Assembly: GCA_030643665.1 (NCBI GenBank) | Contig: DAOWKS010000051.1 | Span: 1-13,923, forward strand | DNA length: 13,923 nt | Source of the DNA: a bacterium | GTDB taxonomy: Bacteria > Patescibacteriota > Minisyncoccia > Minisyncoccales > JAGMAB01 | Reading direction: 5' to 3' | In this document: piece after piece, positions 1 through 6,573 of the stretch | How positions within the stretch are numbered: position 1 is the stretch's first letter | Layout: each line of letters begins with the position of its first letter | Notes under the pieces: generated by a model | Told to the model about the DNA's origin: nothing | Database searches by the model: none | The model's input: the letters and a program-made list of their open reading frames with translations, nothing else | Program-made: the position numbers and the translations under genes

Positions 1-83
1 AAGATACTGTTTGGCACGAAATAGCTCATTATTTCGGGATGTCAGAAAAAGAAGTAAGAAAAGCTGAAAAAAATCGCCAATAA
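1..83 (+). CDS. C-terminal end of a zincin-like metallopeptidase family protein (partial)
   Basis: Only the last 26 codons are in the window, in the frame starting at base 3 and ending at TAA 81-83. The peptide contains HEIAHYFGMSEKE, an HExxH zinc-binding helix followed by FG and an acidic helix. This matches the C-terminus of the small bacterial zincin-like family (the 'possible zinc-protease', PF06262-like group). The function of that family is poorly known. The start lies outside the window, so length and N-terminus cannot be judged. The gene ends 25 bases before ychF on the same strand. Confidence 0.7.
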   Translation, partial: DTVWHEIAHYFGMSEKEVRKAEKNRQ

Positions 84-96
84 GGCAATTTTTTGG

Positions 97-102
97 TAGT
101 AT
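97..102 (+). promoter_or_regulatory. Extended -10 promoter for ychF
   Basis: TAGTAT preceded by TGG forms an extended -10 element (TGnTAnnnT type). No convincing -35 box is visible. The -10 ends six bases before the ychF ATG, so transcription would begin at or next to the start codon, giving a leaderless or nearly leaderless mRNA. Confidence 0.45.
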
Positions 103-108
103 AGAAAT

Positions 109-1143
109 ATGCCTTTATCTATTGGAATTGTTGGTTTGCCGAATGTGGGCAAATCAACCCTGTTCCAAACAATCACAAAAAAGAAAGTTGACTGCTCTAA
201 TTATCCTTTTTGCACCATTGATCCCAATGTGGGCGTTATTGCCGTGCCTGATGAAAGAGTTGACAAACTGGCGAAATTGACTAATTCAACCAAGAAAATT
301 TATACCACAATAGAATTTGTTGATATTGCCGGTTTAGTTGAGGGAGCCAATAAAGGAGAAGGATTAGGCAATAAATTTTTGGCAAATATCAGAGAAGTTG
401 ACGCGATAATTTATGTTTTGCGTTGTTTTAAAAACGAAAAAATTATCAGCGCCCAGCCAAAAACAGACATTTTAAAAGATAAGGAAATCCTGGATACGGA
501 AATAGCGCTCAAGGACTTGGCAACCGTAGAAAAAAGGATTCAAGGCCTGCAAAAAGAAATTAAGCAGGGAACAGACAGTAAAGAACTGAAAGTTTTATTA
601 AAAGCGCAAAACTTTCTAAGTAAAGGAGAAATGTTATCTGAAAAATCCTGGGACAAAGAAGAAAAAAAAGCGCTGAACAGTTATCAGCTGTTAACCTTAA
701 AACCAAGATTGTATTTATTAAACGGCTCTGAACAAGAAGCTCCAAAAGAAATAATAGAGATTTTCAAAAAAAATAACTGGCAGTTTTTGGTTATTGATAT
801 ATTGACAGAGCTTGAGGCCGCGGATTTCAGTCCAAAGGAAAGAGCGTCTTTTGGACTTTGTGCAGAATCAAAAATTAATGCTTTAATAAAAGAGTCGTAC
901 AAACTGCTTGACTTAATAACCTTTTTTACCACCGGACCCGATGAAACGCGAGCCTGGACCCTTAAAAGAGGAAGCACAGCTCCCCAAGCGGGCGGAGTGA
1001 TTCATAGCGATTTTGAGACATATTTTATCAAAGCGGAAGTAATAAACTGGCAGGATTTTATTAACAAAGGATTAATTCGTACTCAAGGAAAAGAATACAT
1101 TGTGCAGGACGGCGATGTAATTGAAATTAAAAGCAGTGCTTAG
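109..1143 (+). CDS. ychF: Redox-regulated/ribosome-associated ATPase YchF (Obg-like, OLA1 family)
   Basis: YchF proteins are cytoplasmic P-loop NTPases of the Obg/TRAFAC class that prefer ATP and associate with ribosomes. The 344-residue product has the usual family length of about 360. Visible are the Walker A motif GLPNVGKST (residues 9-17), the G3 motif DIAGLVEGANKGEGLGNKF starting at D72, and LLNGSE near 234 where classical GTPases have NKxD; the NxxE form is typical of YchF and fits its ATP preference. The C-terminal 80 residues form a TGS domain (FFTTGPDETRAWTLKRG and following). There is no Shine-Dalgarno sequence, and an extended -10 lies just upstream. The next gene, fkbp, starts 13 bases after the stop. 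Confidence 0.96.
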   Translation: MPLSIGIVGLPNVGKSTLFQTITKKKVDCSNYPFCTIDPNVGVIAVPDERVDKLAKLTNSTKKIYTTIEFVDIAGLVEGANKGEGLGNKFLANIREVDAIIYVLRCFKNEKIISAQPKTDILKDKEILDTEIALKDLATVEKRIQGLQKEIKQGTDSKELKVLLKAQNFLSKGEMLSEKSWDKEEKKALNSYQLLTLKPRLYLLNGSEQEAPKEIIEIFKKNNWQFLVIDILTELEAADFSPKERASFGLCAESKINALIKESYKLLDLITFFTTGPDETRAWTLKRGSTAPQAGGVIHSDFETYFIKAEVINWQDFINKGLIRTQGKEYIVQDGDVIEIKSSA

Positions 1144-1156
1144 TTATAAAAATTTT

Positions 1157-1636
1157 ATGAATAACATAATTATTATTTTAATTGCTATTGCAATTATTAT
1201 TGCCGGAGTTTTTATCTGGCAAAACCAAAATAAAGAATCAAATGAATCTATTAATTCCAGCTCTGTTTATGATAATAAACAGGATGAAAAAATTGAGAAC
1301 ATTGAAACTAATGAATTAAAGATAGAAATTTTGAAACAGGGGATAGGTGAACAAGCTGAAAATGGAGATAGCGTTTCTGTTCATTATACCGGCGCATTTG
1401 AAAATGGGACAAAATTTGATTCAAGTTTGGATAGAGGAAAACCATTTACTTTTAAGTTAGGTCAAGGACAAGTGATAAAAGGATGGGATTTAGGTGTCTT
1501 GGGTATGAAAATAGGGGAACAGCGAAAACTAACAATTCCTTCAGAGCTTGGTTATGGAAAAAACGGCAGACCCGGAGCAATTCCGCCAAACGCAACTCTT
1601 ATTTTTGAAGTTGAACTTTTGAATATTGAAATTTAA
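1157..1636 (+). CDS. Membrane-anchored FKBP-type peptidyl-prolyl cis-trans isomerase
   Basis: The enzyme catalyses cis-trans isomerisation of X-Pro bonds and probably assists protein folding outside the membrane. From the chosen ATG the protein has 159 residues. Residues 3-21 are almost entirely hydrophobic (a signal anchor or uncleaved signal peptide), followed by a polar, Asn/Ser/Glu-rich linker to about residue 50. A complete FKBP domain follows, with VHYTGAFENGTKFDSS, the GQVIKGWDLGVLGMKIGE segment and ELGYGKNGRPGAIPPNATLIFEVELL. A longer reading from 1121 would overlap the end of ychF and place a charged stretch before the membrane segment, so I prefer 1157. No lipobox cysteine is seen. 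Likely read through from ychF. Confidence 0.92.
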   Translation: MNNIIIILIAIAIIIAGVFIWQNQNKESNESINSSSVYDNKQDEKIENIETNELKIEILKQGIGEQAENGDSVSVHYTGAFENGTKFDSSLDRGKPFTFKLGQGQVIKGWDLGVLGMKIGEQRKLTIPSELGYGKNGRPGAIPPNATLIFEVELLNIEI

Positions 1637-1640
1637 TCCA

Positions 1641-1671
1641 AAATAAAAAGAGGAAACAAGAGTGTTTCCTC
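1641..1671 (-). terminator. Intrinsic terminator of the minus-strand ncRNA
   Basis: An 8-bp perfect stem (1650-1657 with 1664-1671) and a 6-base loop are followed on the minus strand by TTTTTATTT. The T-tract is only on the minus-strand side, so it ends the RNA transcribed from 1884 rather than the convergent fkbp gene. Confidence 0.85.
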
Positions 1672-1884
1672 GCAAAGGGCTATATGCCCGGAAAGGGGAT
1701 TCGCACCCCTTATACTACCCGGGTAGGGTTCTCATCTCTGTATAAATTGATGAACGATTGCGTTATCCCTTGGGAAGTTATCCTCTACCTCTATAAGGAG
1801 ATAAGGAGATAAAGGAGCGAGGTAATCACTTGAGGCAATCACTTCCGGGATCTACAGTTTCTTTGAAAACCAATACTGAGAACC
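1645..1884 (-). ncRNA. Structured non-coding RNA of unknown family (about 240 nt)
   Basis: A transcript is defined by a strong promoter (1891-1919) and a strong terminator (1641-1671), and no open reading frame explains it. Predicted start 1884 gives a 5' end GGTTCTCA, which pairs perfectly with 1727-1734. Further nested helices are 1853-1857 with 1738-1742, 1835-1840 with 1756-1761, and 1819-1824 with 1786-1791. Together they make a long rod whose first large internal loop is nearly symmetric (12 and 13 nt). The 3' part has a perfect palindrome (1715-1726), a T-arm-like hairpin with a 6-bp stem and loop TGCGAAT (1693-1711), and TTCCGGG, which could alternatively pair with CCCGGAA inside the rod (1843-1849). 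I see no SRP GGAA/AGCAG domain, no RNase P P4 core and no tmRNA-like tag. A 6S-like regulator is possible but unproven. Confidence 0.65.
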
Positions 1885-1890
1885 ATTATT

Positions 1891-1919
1891 ATTTTAACAA
1901 AAGCATTATTATTTGTCAA
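1891..1919 (-). promoter_or_regulatory. Sigma70-like promoter of the ncRNA
   Basis: Read on the minus strand: a perfect -35 TTGACA (1914-1919), a 17-base spacer and -10 TAAAAT (1891-1896). The predicted start at about 1884 coincides with the 5' edge of the RNA's closing helix. The -35 box overlaps the 3' end of efp. Confidence 0.8.
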
Positions 1920-2463
1920 GTCTTCTCACATATTCACGGGTCTCGGTATTTACTTCAATAATGTCTCCTTGTTTAATAAATAAGGGGACATTTATTTGGG
2001 CTCCTGTTTCTAAAGTAACGGTTTTGGTTCCGGCTTCTGCGCGGCCGGCTCTAATTCCCGGCGGAGCGTCAACTACTTTAAAATTGATTTTTATCGGCAG
2101 AGAGATATTGATTATTTTGTCTTTGAATAAAATGGCTTCAATAATCTGGTTAGGTTTTAGAAAATTCGCTGCTTCGCCGATAATTTCCTTGGCTATGTCA
2201 AATCTAAAAGACGGGTTGTCTTTACGGCAAAAGAAAAATTTTTCCTTATGAGAATACAAAAATTTTGCTTGTATTTTTTCAAGCTCGGCTTGTTCAAATG
2301 TTTCCGAACCGCGAATTGTTTTAGAAATTACATTGCCGCTAACAAGATTTTTTAATTTTGTCTGCAAAACCGAATGGCCTCTTCCTTTAAAAAGGGGAGA
2401 GGCCTTAATTATTTCATAAGGCGCCTTTTCTATAATAATTATTGTTCCTTTTTTTAGTATCAT
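1909..2463 (-). CDS. efp: Translation elongation factor P
   Basis: EF-P binds between the P and E sites of the ribosome and relieves stalling at consecutive prolines. The 184-residue product matches the family's usual length (about 185) and has the N-terminal KOW-like domain followed by two OB domains; the C-terminal signature GAQINVPLFIKQGDIIEVNTETREYV is clear. The start at 2463 is chosen because its ATGA overlaps the stop of the upstream gene and gives the canonical N-terminus MILKKGTIIII; a longer reading to 2514 only adds residues translated out of frame over the neighbour. At the tip of the modification loop (FKGRGHSVLQTKLKNL) the residue equivalent to E. coli Lys34 is Arg28, so lysine modification by EpmA/EpmB would not apply. 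Confidence 0.95.
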   Translation of the reverse strand: MILKKGTIIIIEKAPYEIIKASPLFKGRGHSVLQTKLKNLVSGNVISKTIRGSETFEQAELEKIQAKFLYSHKEKFFFCRKDNPSFRFDIAKEIIGEAANFLKPNQIIEAILFKDKIINISLPIKINFKVVDAPPGIRAGRAEAGTKTVTLETGAQINVPLFIKQGDIIEVNTETREYVRRLDK

Positions 2464-2948
2464 TTGACTATTCGCCATTCTATTTCCGATTCCTGGTCCG
2501 CAAACTCCAGCCAATTGCCGTCTCTGTCAATCACATACCATTTTCTTTTAGCCCTTGACCAGACCATCGGGTCGTCCCTGTAAAACGGCTTTTTAACAAC
2601 TTCTTTCGGCTTTAGACGGTCAAGTTCCAGCCATTTTTTAAAAACCGTTTCAATGGCATAATCAAGATTTCTGGATTTTGCCCATTCAGCCACTTTGGTT
2701 ATGGCGTTTTCAGCTTTTTTTGTTGAACCTGCCAAAACTAAAAGCTGTTTGGCCGGCCGGGTAAATCTTGAATAAATGATTTTTTTCTTTTTGGCGTCTT
2801 TTTTAATCTGCTCCAAACTCAAACCCTTGCTGTAAAAGTAATGATTGACGATTTTCTGAATCTTGGTTTCTTCCTGCTTTTTCTTTTTATTCTTCTTCTC
2901 TCTTTTTTTTGTTTTTTCCCTTTTTTCCTTTTTCTCTTTTTTTGCCAT
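2460..2948 (-). CDS. Hypothetical protein with lysine-rich N-terminus, coupled to efp
   Basis: I do not recognise a family for this 162-residue protein. The first 27 residues are almost all Lys, Glu and Arg and probably disordered or nucleic-acid/ribosome-contacting. Residues 28-105 look helical and amphipathic. The C-terminal 40 residues are aromatic-rich (FYRDDPMVWSRAKRKWYVIDRDGNWLEF) and look like a small beta domain. It has no signal peptide or membrane segment and is likely cytoplasmic. The stop codon overlaps the efp start (ATGA), so the two are probably translationally coupled, which hints at a translation-related role; that is inference only. Confidence 0.8.
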   Translation of the reverse strand: MAKKEKKEKREKTKKREKKNKKKKQEETKIQKIVNHYFYSKGLSLEQIKKDAKKKKIIYSRFTRPAKQLLVLAGSTKKAENAITKVAEWAKSRNLDYAIETVFKKWLELDRLKPKEVVKKPFYRDDPMVWSRAKRKWYVIDRDGNWLEFADQESEIEWRIVK

Positions 2949-2962
2949 ATCTAAATTATGTT

Positions 2963-2994
2963 AAAAGTGTCTTGCTACGTAGCACGATACTTTT
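2963..2994. terminator. Long hairpin between padR1 and the lysine-rich gene
   Basis: Arms 2963-2971 and 2986-2994 are complementary with one G-U pair, and a perfect 10-base palindrome (GCTACGTAGC, 2974-2983) lies inside. It has a TTTT end on both strands and lies just past the end of the minus-strand PadR-like gene, so it is a plausible terminator for it. A role as a short palindromic repeat is an alternative. Confidence 0.45.
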
Positions 2995-3000
2995 GCTTTT

Positions 3001-3303
3001 TCATTTTAATTTATTAAAAAGTTGTCTATAAAAAAATTTTGCCTGGTGTAATTCTTTTTCTCCTTTTTTGGTAATTTGATAAACTCTTCTCCTTTGTTTT
3101 AGTTTGCTTTTGACAAACCCGTCTTTTTCCAAACGATAAAGAACACGGTAAGGAGTGATTTTTCCGGGCAAGAAACTGAAATTTTTTTCAATTAAACCCG
3201 GAATTTCCCAACCGTAAATTTCTCTTATTTTCAAAAGGCAAAGGATATAAATCCATAAGTTTTCTTTAGTATTGGATTTTTGCAGATGTTCAAAAGGAAG
3301 CAT
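3001..3303 (-). CDS. PadR-like winged-helix transcriptional regulator (copy 1)
   Basis: A 100-residue protein with the PadR-type layout: an N-terminal helix with NLWIYILCLL, a helix-turn-helix region around residues 25-60 containing GWEIPGLI and YRVLYRLEKDGFV, and a wing ending YQITKKGEKEL followed by a short C-terminal helix. PadR proteins are DNA-binding repressors, often dimeric, answering small molecules or membrane stress. It is divergent from inositol-phosphate synthase, and a second, clearly related copy lies at 4509-4808 (about 40% identity by eye, same MLPF start and same motif spacing). It lacks the long C-terminal dimerisation domain of larger PadR proteins (PadR subfamily-2-like size). 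Confidence 0.75.
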   Translation of the reverse strand: MLPFEHLQKSNTKENLWIYILCLLKIREIYGWEIPGLIEKNFSFLPGKITPYRVLYRLEKDGFVKSKLKQRRRVYQITKKGEKELHQAKFFYRQLFNKLK

Positions 3304-3316
3304 ATTGGTTTTCCAC

Positions 3317-3344
3317 TTGACAGGTTGTTTTACCGTGATAAAAT
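3317..3344 (+). promoter_or_regulatory. Sigma70-like promoter for inositol-phosphate synthase
   Basis: A perfect -35 TTGACA (3317-3322), a 16-base spacer and -10 TAAAAT (3339-3344). The predicted start is near 3351, leaving an A/T-rich leader of about 50 bases with no obvious Shine-Dalgarno sequence. Confidence 0.7.
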
Positions 3345-3364
3345 AGTTTAAGTTAGTAAAACAA
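3325..3364. promoter_or_regulatory. Inverted repeat centred on the ino1 -10 box; candidate regulator operator
   Basis: TTGTTTTAC (3325-3333) is the exact reverse complement of GTAAAACAA (3356-3364), with a 22-base gap. The centre of symmetry falls at the end of the -10 hexamer. A dimeric regulator bound here would block RNA polymerase, and the two PadR-like genes flanking ino1 are natural candidates. The assignment is inference. Confidence 0.45.
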
Positions 3365-3399
3365 AGCCATTTTAATTATCTTAAAATAATTTCAAAAAT

Positions 3400-4503
3400 A
3401 TGTCAAAACCAATAAAAATTGCTATTGCCGGCATAGGCAATTGCGCTTCCAGTTTAATTCAAGGCATTTATTATTACAAAAATGTGACCAGTGATGATGA
3501 ATTAGTGCCCGGCTTAATGCACAATGTAATAGGCAAGTATAAAATTTCAGACATAAAATTAGTTGCTGGTTTTGATATTGATAAAAGAAAAGTTAATCAG
3601 GACTTATCAGAAGCAATCTTTGCTTTGCCTAATTGTACCAAGATTTTTCATAAAGACATACCCAAAACAGGAGTAAAAGTGAAAATGGGGCCTATTTTGG
3701 ACGGAGTGGCTGCTCATATGGAAGAATATCCGGAAGAAAAAAGATTTGTTGTTTCTAAAGAAAAACCAATAGATGTGGCAAAAGAACTGAAAAAATCAGG
3801 CGCCGAAATTCTAATAAATTATATGCCGGTTGGCTCTCAAAAAGCCAGTGAATTTTACGCCAAGGCCGCGCTTGAGGCCGACTGCGCTTTTATCAATTGT
3901 ATGCCGGTTTTTATTGTTTCAGAAAAAAATTGGGCTGAGAAATTTGAAAACAAAAAGCTGCCTTGTATTGGAGACGATATTAAATCCCAGGTTGGAGCAA
4001 CAATCGTTCATCGCACTTTAAGCCATCTTTTCTGCCAAAGAGGAGTTAAAATTGACCGGAGTTACCAATTAAATGTCGGCGGCAACACTGATTTTATGAA
4101 TATGCTGTCCCGGGCTCGCCTTAAATCAAAAAAAATCTCCAAAACCGAAAGCGTTGAATCACAATTATCAAAACGCCTTAGTTATGATAATCTCCATATT
4201 GGCCCCTCTGATTATGTTCCATTTCTGAAAGACAATAAGCTTTGCTTTATCCGGATTGAAGGCAGAAAGTTCGGCAATATTCCGATTGAACTTGAACTTC
4301 GGCTCTCGGTTGAGGACTCGCCAAATTCTGCCGGCTGTGTTATTGATATAATAAGATTGATAAAACTGGCTTTAGACAGAAAAATCTCTGGCGTTTTGAT
4401 TTCTCCGTCAGCTTATTTTATGAAACATCCGCCGGAACAATTTGTTGATGAAAAAGCCAGAGAAATGGTCGAGGAATTTATTAAAGCACAAAGAGAAAGA
4501 TAA
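3400..4503 (+). CDS. ino1: Inositol-3-phosphate (myo-inositol-1-phosphate) synthase
   Basis: This NAD-dependent enzyme converts glucose 6-phosphate to 1L-myo-inositol 1-phosphate, the first step to inositol and inositol lipids. The 367-residue protein is of the shorter archaeal/actinobacterial type. The NAD-binding loop GIGNCASSLIQG is at residues 11-22, GFDID follows the second strand, and the conserved catalytic-domain segments FINCMPVFI (164-172), GDDIKSQVGATI (191-202) and LNVGGNTDFMNM are intact. SPNSAG and the C-terminal Rossmann return are also present. It starts about 50 bases after its own promoter, and five bases separate its stop from the second PadR-like gene, so the two are probably co-transcribed. 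A downstream CDP-alcohol phosphatidyltransferase (6574-7164) suggests that the product feeds an inositol phospholipid. Confidence 0.95.
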   Translation: MSKPIKIAIAGIGNCASSLIQGIYYYKNVTSDDELVPGLMHNVIGKYKISDIKLVAGFDIDKRKVNQDLSEAIFALPNCTKIFHKDIPKTGVKVKMGPILDGVAAHMEEYPEEKRFVVSKEKPIDVAKELKKSGAEILINYMPVGSQKASEFYAKAALEADCAFINCMPVFIVSEKNWAEKFENKKLPCIGDDIKSQVGATIVHRTLSHLFCQRGVKIDRSYQLNVGGNTDFMNMLSRARLKSKKISKTESVESQLSKRLSYDNLHIGPSDYVPFLKDNKLCFIRIEGRKFGNIPIELELRLSVEDSPNSAGCVIDIIRLIKLALDRKISGVLISPSAYFMKHPPEQFVDEKAREMVEEFIKAQRER

Positions 4504-4508
4504 AAATT

Positions 4509-4808
4509 ATGCTGCCGTTTCAAAGATTTAAAAAATTAAATACCGAAGGCAACTTGTGGATTTATGTTTTATCTTTGGGAAAAGAAGAAGAAATTTGCGA
4601 TGAAGATGTGAAAAGATTGATTTTTGAAAAATTCGGATTTTTACCGGGCAATCTTTTGGTAAAAAGAGTTTTGTACCGCTTAAGAAGGCAGGGATATATC
4701 AAAACCGAGAGGTATAAAGGGAAAAAAGCGTACAGCACAACCCAAGAGGGTATTAAGGAACTGGAAAAAACAAAAAATTTCTACCAAGAACTACTTCAAA
4801 AAGTATAG
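4509..4808 (+). CDS. PadR-like winged-helix transcriptional regulator (copy 2)
   Basis: A 99-residue paralogue of the protein encoded at 3001-3303, with the same MLPF start, NLWIYVLSL helix, FLPG turn, RVLYRLRRQGYIK recognition/wing region and GIKELEKTKNFYQELL C-terminal helix. It follows inositol-phosphate synthase by five bases in the same direction, so it probably reports on or represses the same unit. Substitutions concentrate in the first half of the helix-turn-helix and in the basic wing (TERYKGKKAY against SKLKQRRRVY), so the two copies may bind related but different sites or form a heterodimer. The ligand is unknown. Confidence 0.75.
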   Translation: MLPFQRFKKLNTEGNLWIYVLSLGKEEEICDEDVKRLIFEKFGFLPGNLLVKRVLYRLRRQGYIKTERYKGKKAYSTTQEGIKELEKTKNFYQELLQKV

Positions 4809-4873
4809 TTTCTAAAATTGCTATCAAAATAAAAAAAACAATAGATTTTTGTTATTTTTTGATTTTTTAGATT

Positions 4874-6037
4874 ATGAGAAATATAAAAAACATTCTTTAT
4901 CTACTTCACTTCCTCTGGTCAGGAGGTTTTAATTTAGTTTCAAGAATATTGCCTTCCTATTTCGCTACTATTGCCAGCGCTTCTCAAATAGGCGTTATTT
5001 ATTCTATTTATGCCGCGTCAAAATTCTTGGCAATGCCTTGCGGCTGGGCTTCGGATAAAATAGGAAAAACAAAAGCATTGTTTTTAGTTTTTTTTATTCT
5101 GCCATTAGTGGTAATATCTTTCACATTTTCAAAGTCCATATTTTTCTTTGCCTTAATGTTTTTTATCATCGGAATACTGGGAAATTTTTATTATTCTTCT
5201 ATAAATGCTCTAATTACAATCTTTTTCAAAAGGAAAACAGAGTCCTTATTTAAATTAGAAAGCGTATATCAATTGGGTGTTGTTTTTGGACCTATTGTTG
5301 GCGGATTTTTAACTTTAAGATACGGCATTGAAACAGCTTTTTATACTTGGACCGGCTTGGGAATTTTAGGATTAATTCTAAGCTCCTTTCTTTTAAGAAA
5401 AGAAAATACCACCCAGCAAAAAATTAAAAAACCGAGTTTAAAACAGCTTTTTTCTCAACTTGGAGAGAAAAAATTTGATTTTATCATTTTTTTAATTGTT
5501 GGAAGTTTTTTGACAGGATTATTTCAATCAATGATAGAATTATCTATTCCTCTCTTTGCCACAAAAATTGGTTTTGATATCTCAGAAGTTGGACTAATTA
5601 TAGGAATAGGTTCTTTGATAAGTATATTTGGACTGCTTTTTCTTGGAAAAAAACTTGAAAGAATGAATAAAATTTATTCTTTGATTTTAACAACATTTTT
5701 AGTTGGAATTTCAATCTTCTTTACAGTTTTTGTTCATAATTTAATAGGCATTGCTTTACTTCTTGGTGTTTTTACCATAGGAAGGGCCGGTGGATTAAAT
5801 ATAACCAGGTCTTTTGTTTCAAAAAATCTTGGCGAGAATATAAGAGCAACCGGAATGTCTATCAGTGACACCAGTCAGTATACAGGCAGAATTATTGGTC
5901 CTCTGCTTACTGGAATCTTAATAGATAAAATAAATATTGAGGTGTCATTTATTTTTATTTCTGTGGTGGCGGCTATGGGAATAATTTTATTGATTATTTA
6001 CGGAAAAAAGAAAACAATAAATAGCCAGTTGAGGTAA
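4874..6037 (+). CDS. Major facilitator superfamily transporter
   Basis: A 387-residue integral membrane protein with about twelve hydrophobic segments in two halves, the size and pattern of MFS carriers. The loop between the second and third segments reads GWASDKIGKTKAL, the MFS motif A (GxxxDxxGxxxxL-like), and a weaker copy occurs after the central loop (GLLFLGKKLERMNK). The central cytoplasmic loop (about residues 175-205) is Lys-rich. The substrate cannot be told; drug/sugar exporter-like families are closest in general appearance. It lies 66 bases after the second PadR-like gene and 6 bases before the zinc-ribbon gene. A PadR-linked efflux function is possible but not shown. Confidence 0.88.
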   Translation: MRNIKNILYLLHFLWSGGFNLVSRILPSYFATIASASQIGVIYSIYAASKFLAMPCGWASDKIGKTKALFLVFFILPLVVISFTFSKSIFFFALMFFIIGILGNFYYSSINALITIFFKRKTESLFKLESVYQLGVVFGPIVGGFLTLRYGIETAFYTWTGLGILGLILSSFLLRKENTTQQKIKKPSLKQLFSQLGEKKFDFIIFLIVGSFLTGLFQSMIELSIPLFATKIGFDISEVGLIIGIGSLISIFGLLFLGKKLERMNKIYSLILTTFLVGISIFFTVFVHNLIGIALLLGVFTIGRAGGLNITRSFVSKNLGENIRATGMSISDTSQYTGRIIGPLLTGILIDKINIEVSFIFISVVAAMGIILLIIYGKKKTINSQLR

Positions 6038-6043
6038 AAAAAA

Positions 6044-6508
6044 ATGGATACAAAAACCAAGACATTATTAAGAATTGTTGAAACCTGGGACATTAACGAG
6101 AAGCCAGAGTATCGGGGATTTAGATGCGCCAATTGCCAAAAATATATGCGCAAGGCATATTATTACTGGCTTGATGCTGGCGGCTATAAAACGCCTGTTC
6201 ATTTTTGCCAAAAATGCCGGAAAAAATTTGAATCCGGGAAGATTCAGATAACCAAACCGCGTTTACCGGTTAATCGGAAAACTTTTGGACTGGATTTCGG
6301 AGAAAATTTTATCCAAATATGCAAAGAGATAGCCAAAAAATGGGATACTAAAGCCAAACCAAAATACAAAATTTTTATCTGCGATAAGTGCGGAAAAAAT
6401 ATGTATAAAACGTATCATACCTGGCTGAACATAAACAATCTCTTGGTAGAAGTTCATTTTTGCGAGAAATGCGGCAACAAATTAGGACTAAATAAATTCA
6501 GGGGATAA
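6044..6508 (+). CDS. Hypothetical protein with two tandem zinc-ribbon-like repeats
   Basis: I do not recognise a named family. The 154-residue protein consists of two homologous units. The first (about residues 10-62) has C28-x2-C31 and C55-x2-C58; the second (about 95-147) has C113-x2-C116 and C140-x2-C143, giving an 85-residue period. Each unit contains W-D, K-P-x-Y, a CxxC knuckle, a Y-x-W-L strand and VHFCxKC. Each pair of CxxC knuckles could hold one zinc ion. No signal or membrane segment is seen. It follows the MFS gene by six bases and ends at its own terminator. Role unknown; nucleic-acid or protein binding is a generic possibility. Confidence 0.8.
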   Translation: MDTKTKTLLRIVETWDINEKPEYRGFRCANCQKYMRKAYYYWLDAGGYKTPVHFCQKCRKKFESGKIQITKPRLPVNRKTFGLDFGENFIQICKEIAKKWDTKAKPKYKIFICDKCGKNMYKTYHTWLNINNLLVEVHFCEKCGNKLGLNKFRG

Positions 6509-6527
6509 TTTTATCCTCTTCTTTTTT
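6501..6527 (+). terminator. Intrinsic terminator after the zinc-ribbon gene
   Basis: An imperfect stem of about nine pairs built from AGGGGATAA and TTATCCTCT is followed on the plus strand by TCTTTTTT. It overlaps the last codons and stop of the preceding gene and closes the ino1-to-zinc-ribbon stretch. Confidence 0.75.
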
Positions 6528-6540
6528 AAAAAAATTAAGT

Positions 6541-6546
6541 TATAAT
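6541..6546 (+). promoter_or_regulatory. -10 box (TATAAT) for the phosphatidyltransferase gene
   Basis: A perfect TATAAT lies 27 bases before the start codon of the next gene and directly after a terminator. The -35 position (about 6518-6523) is a poor match, so strength is uncertain. Confidence 0.5.
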
Positions 6547-6573
6547 ATAAAAAATAAAAGACAGTAAAAAGAT

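Noticed and set aside
1794..1812. Tandem ATAAGGAG units as a repeat array or CRISPR
   Set aside because: Only two copies of an 8-base unit are present, inside the loop region of the structured RNA; no spacer structure exists.
1645..1884. tmRNA, SRP RNA or RNase P RNA at the orphan ncRNA
   Set aside because: It is too short for tmRNA or RNase P RNA and has no tag-like reading frame; the SRP GGAA/AGCAG domain and the RNase P P4 core are not seen.
1913..2251. Plus-strand ORF over efp, and similar shadows (560-745, 684-977, 3830-4021, 6263-6457, 7554-7835, 9923-10111, 10177-10455, 11271-11759)
   Set aside because: Each lies opposite or in another frame of a gene with clear family motifs and shows no domain of its own.
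2461..2514. A 17-residue N-terminal extension of EF-P
   Set aside because: It is translated over the end of the upstream gene in another frame, while the ATGA overlap start at 2463 gives the canonical EF-P N-terminus and length.
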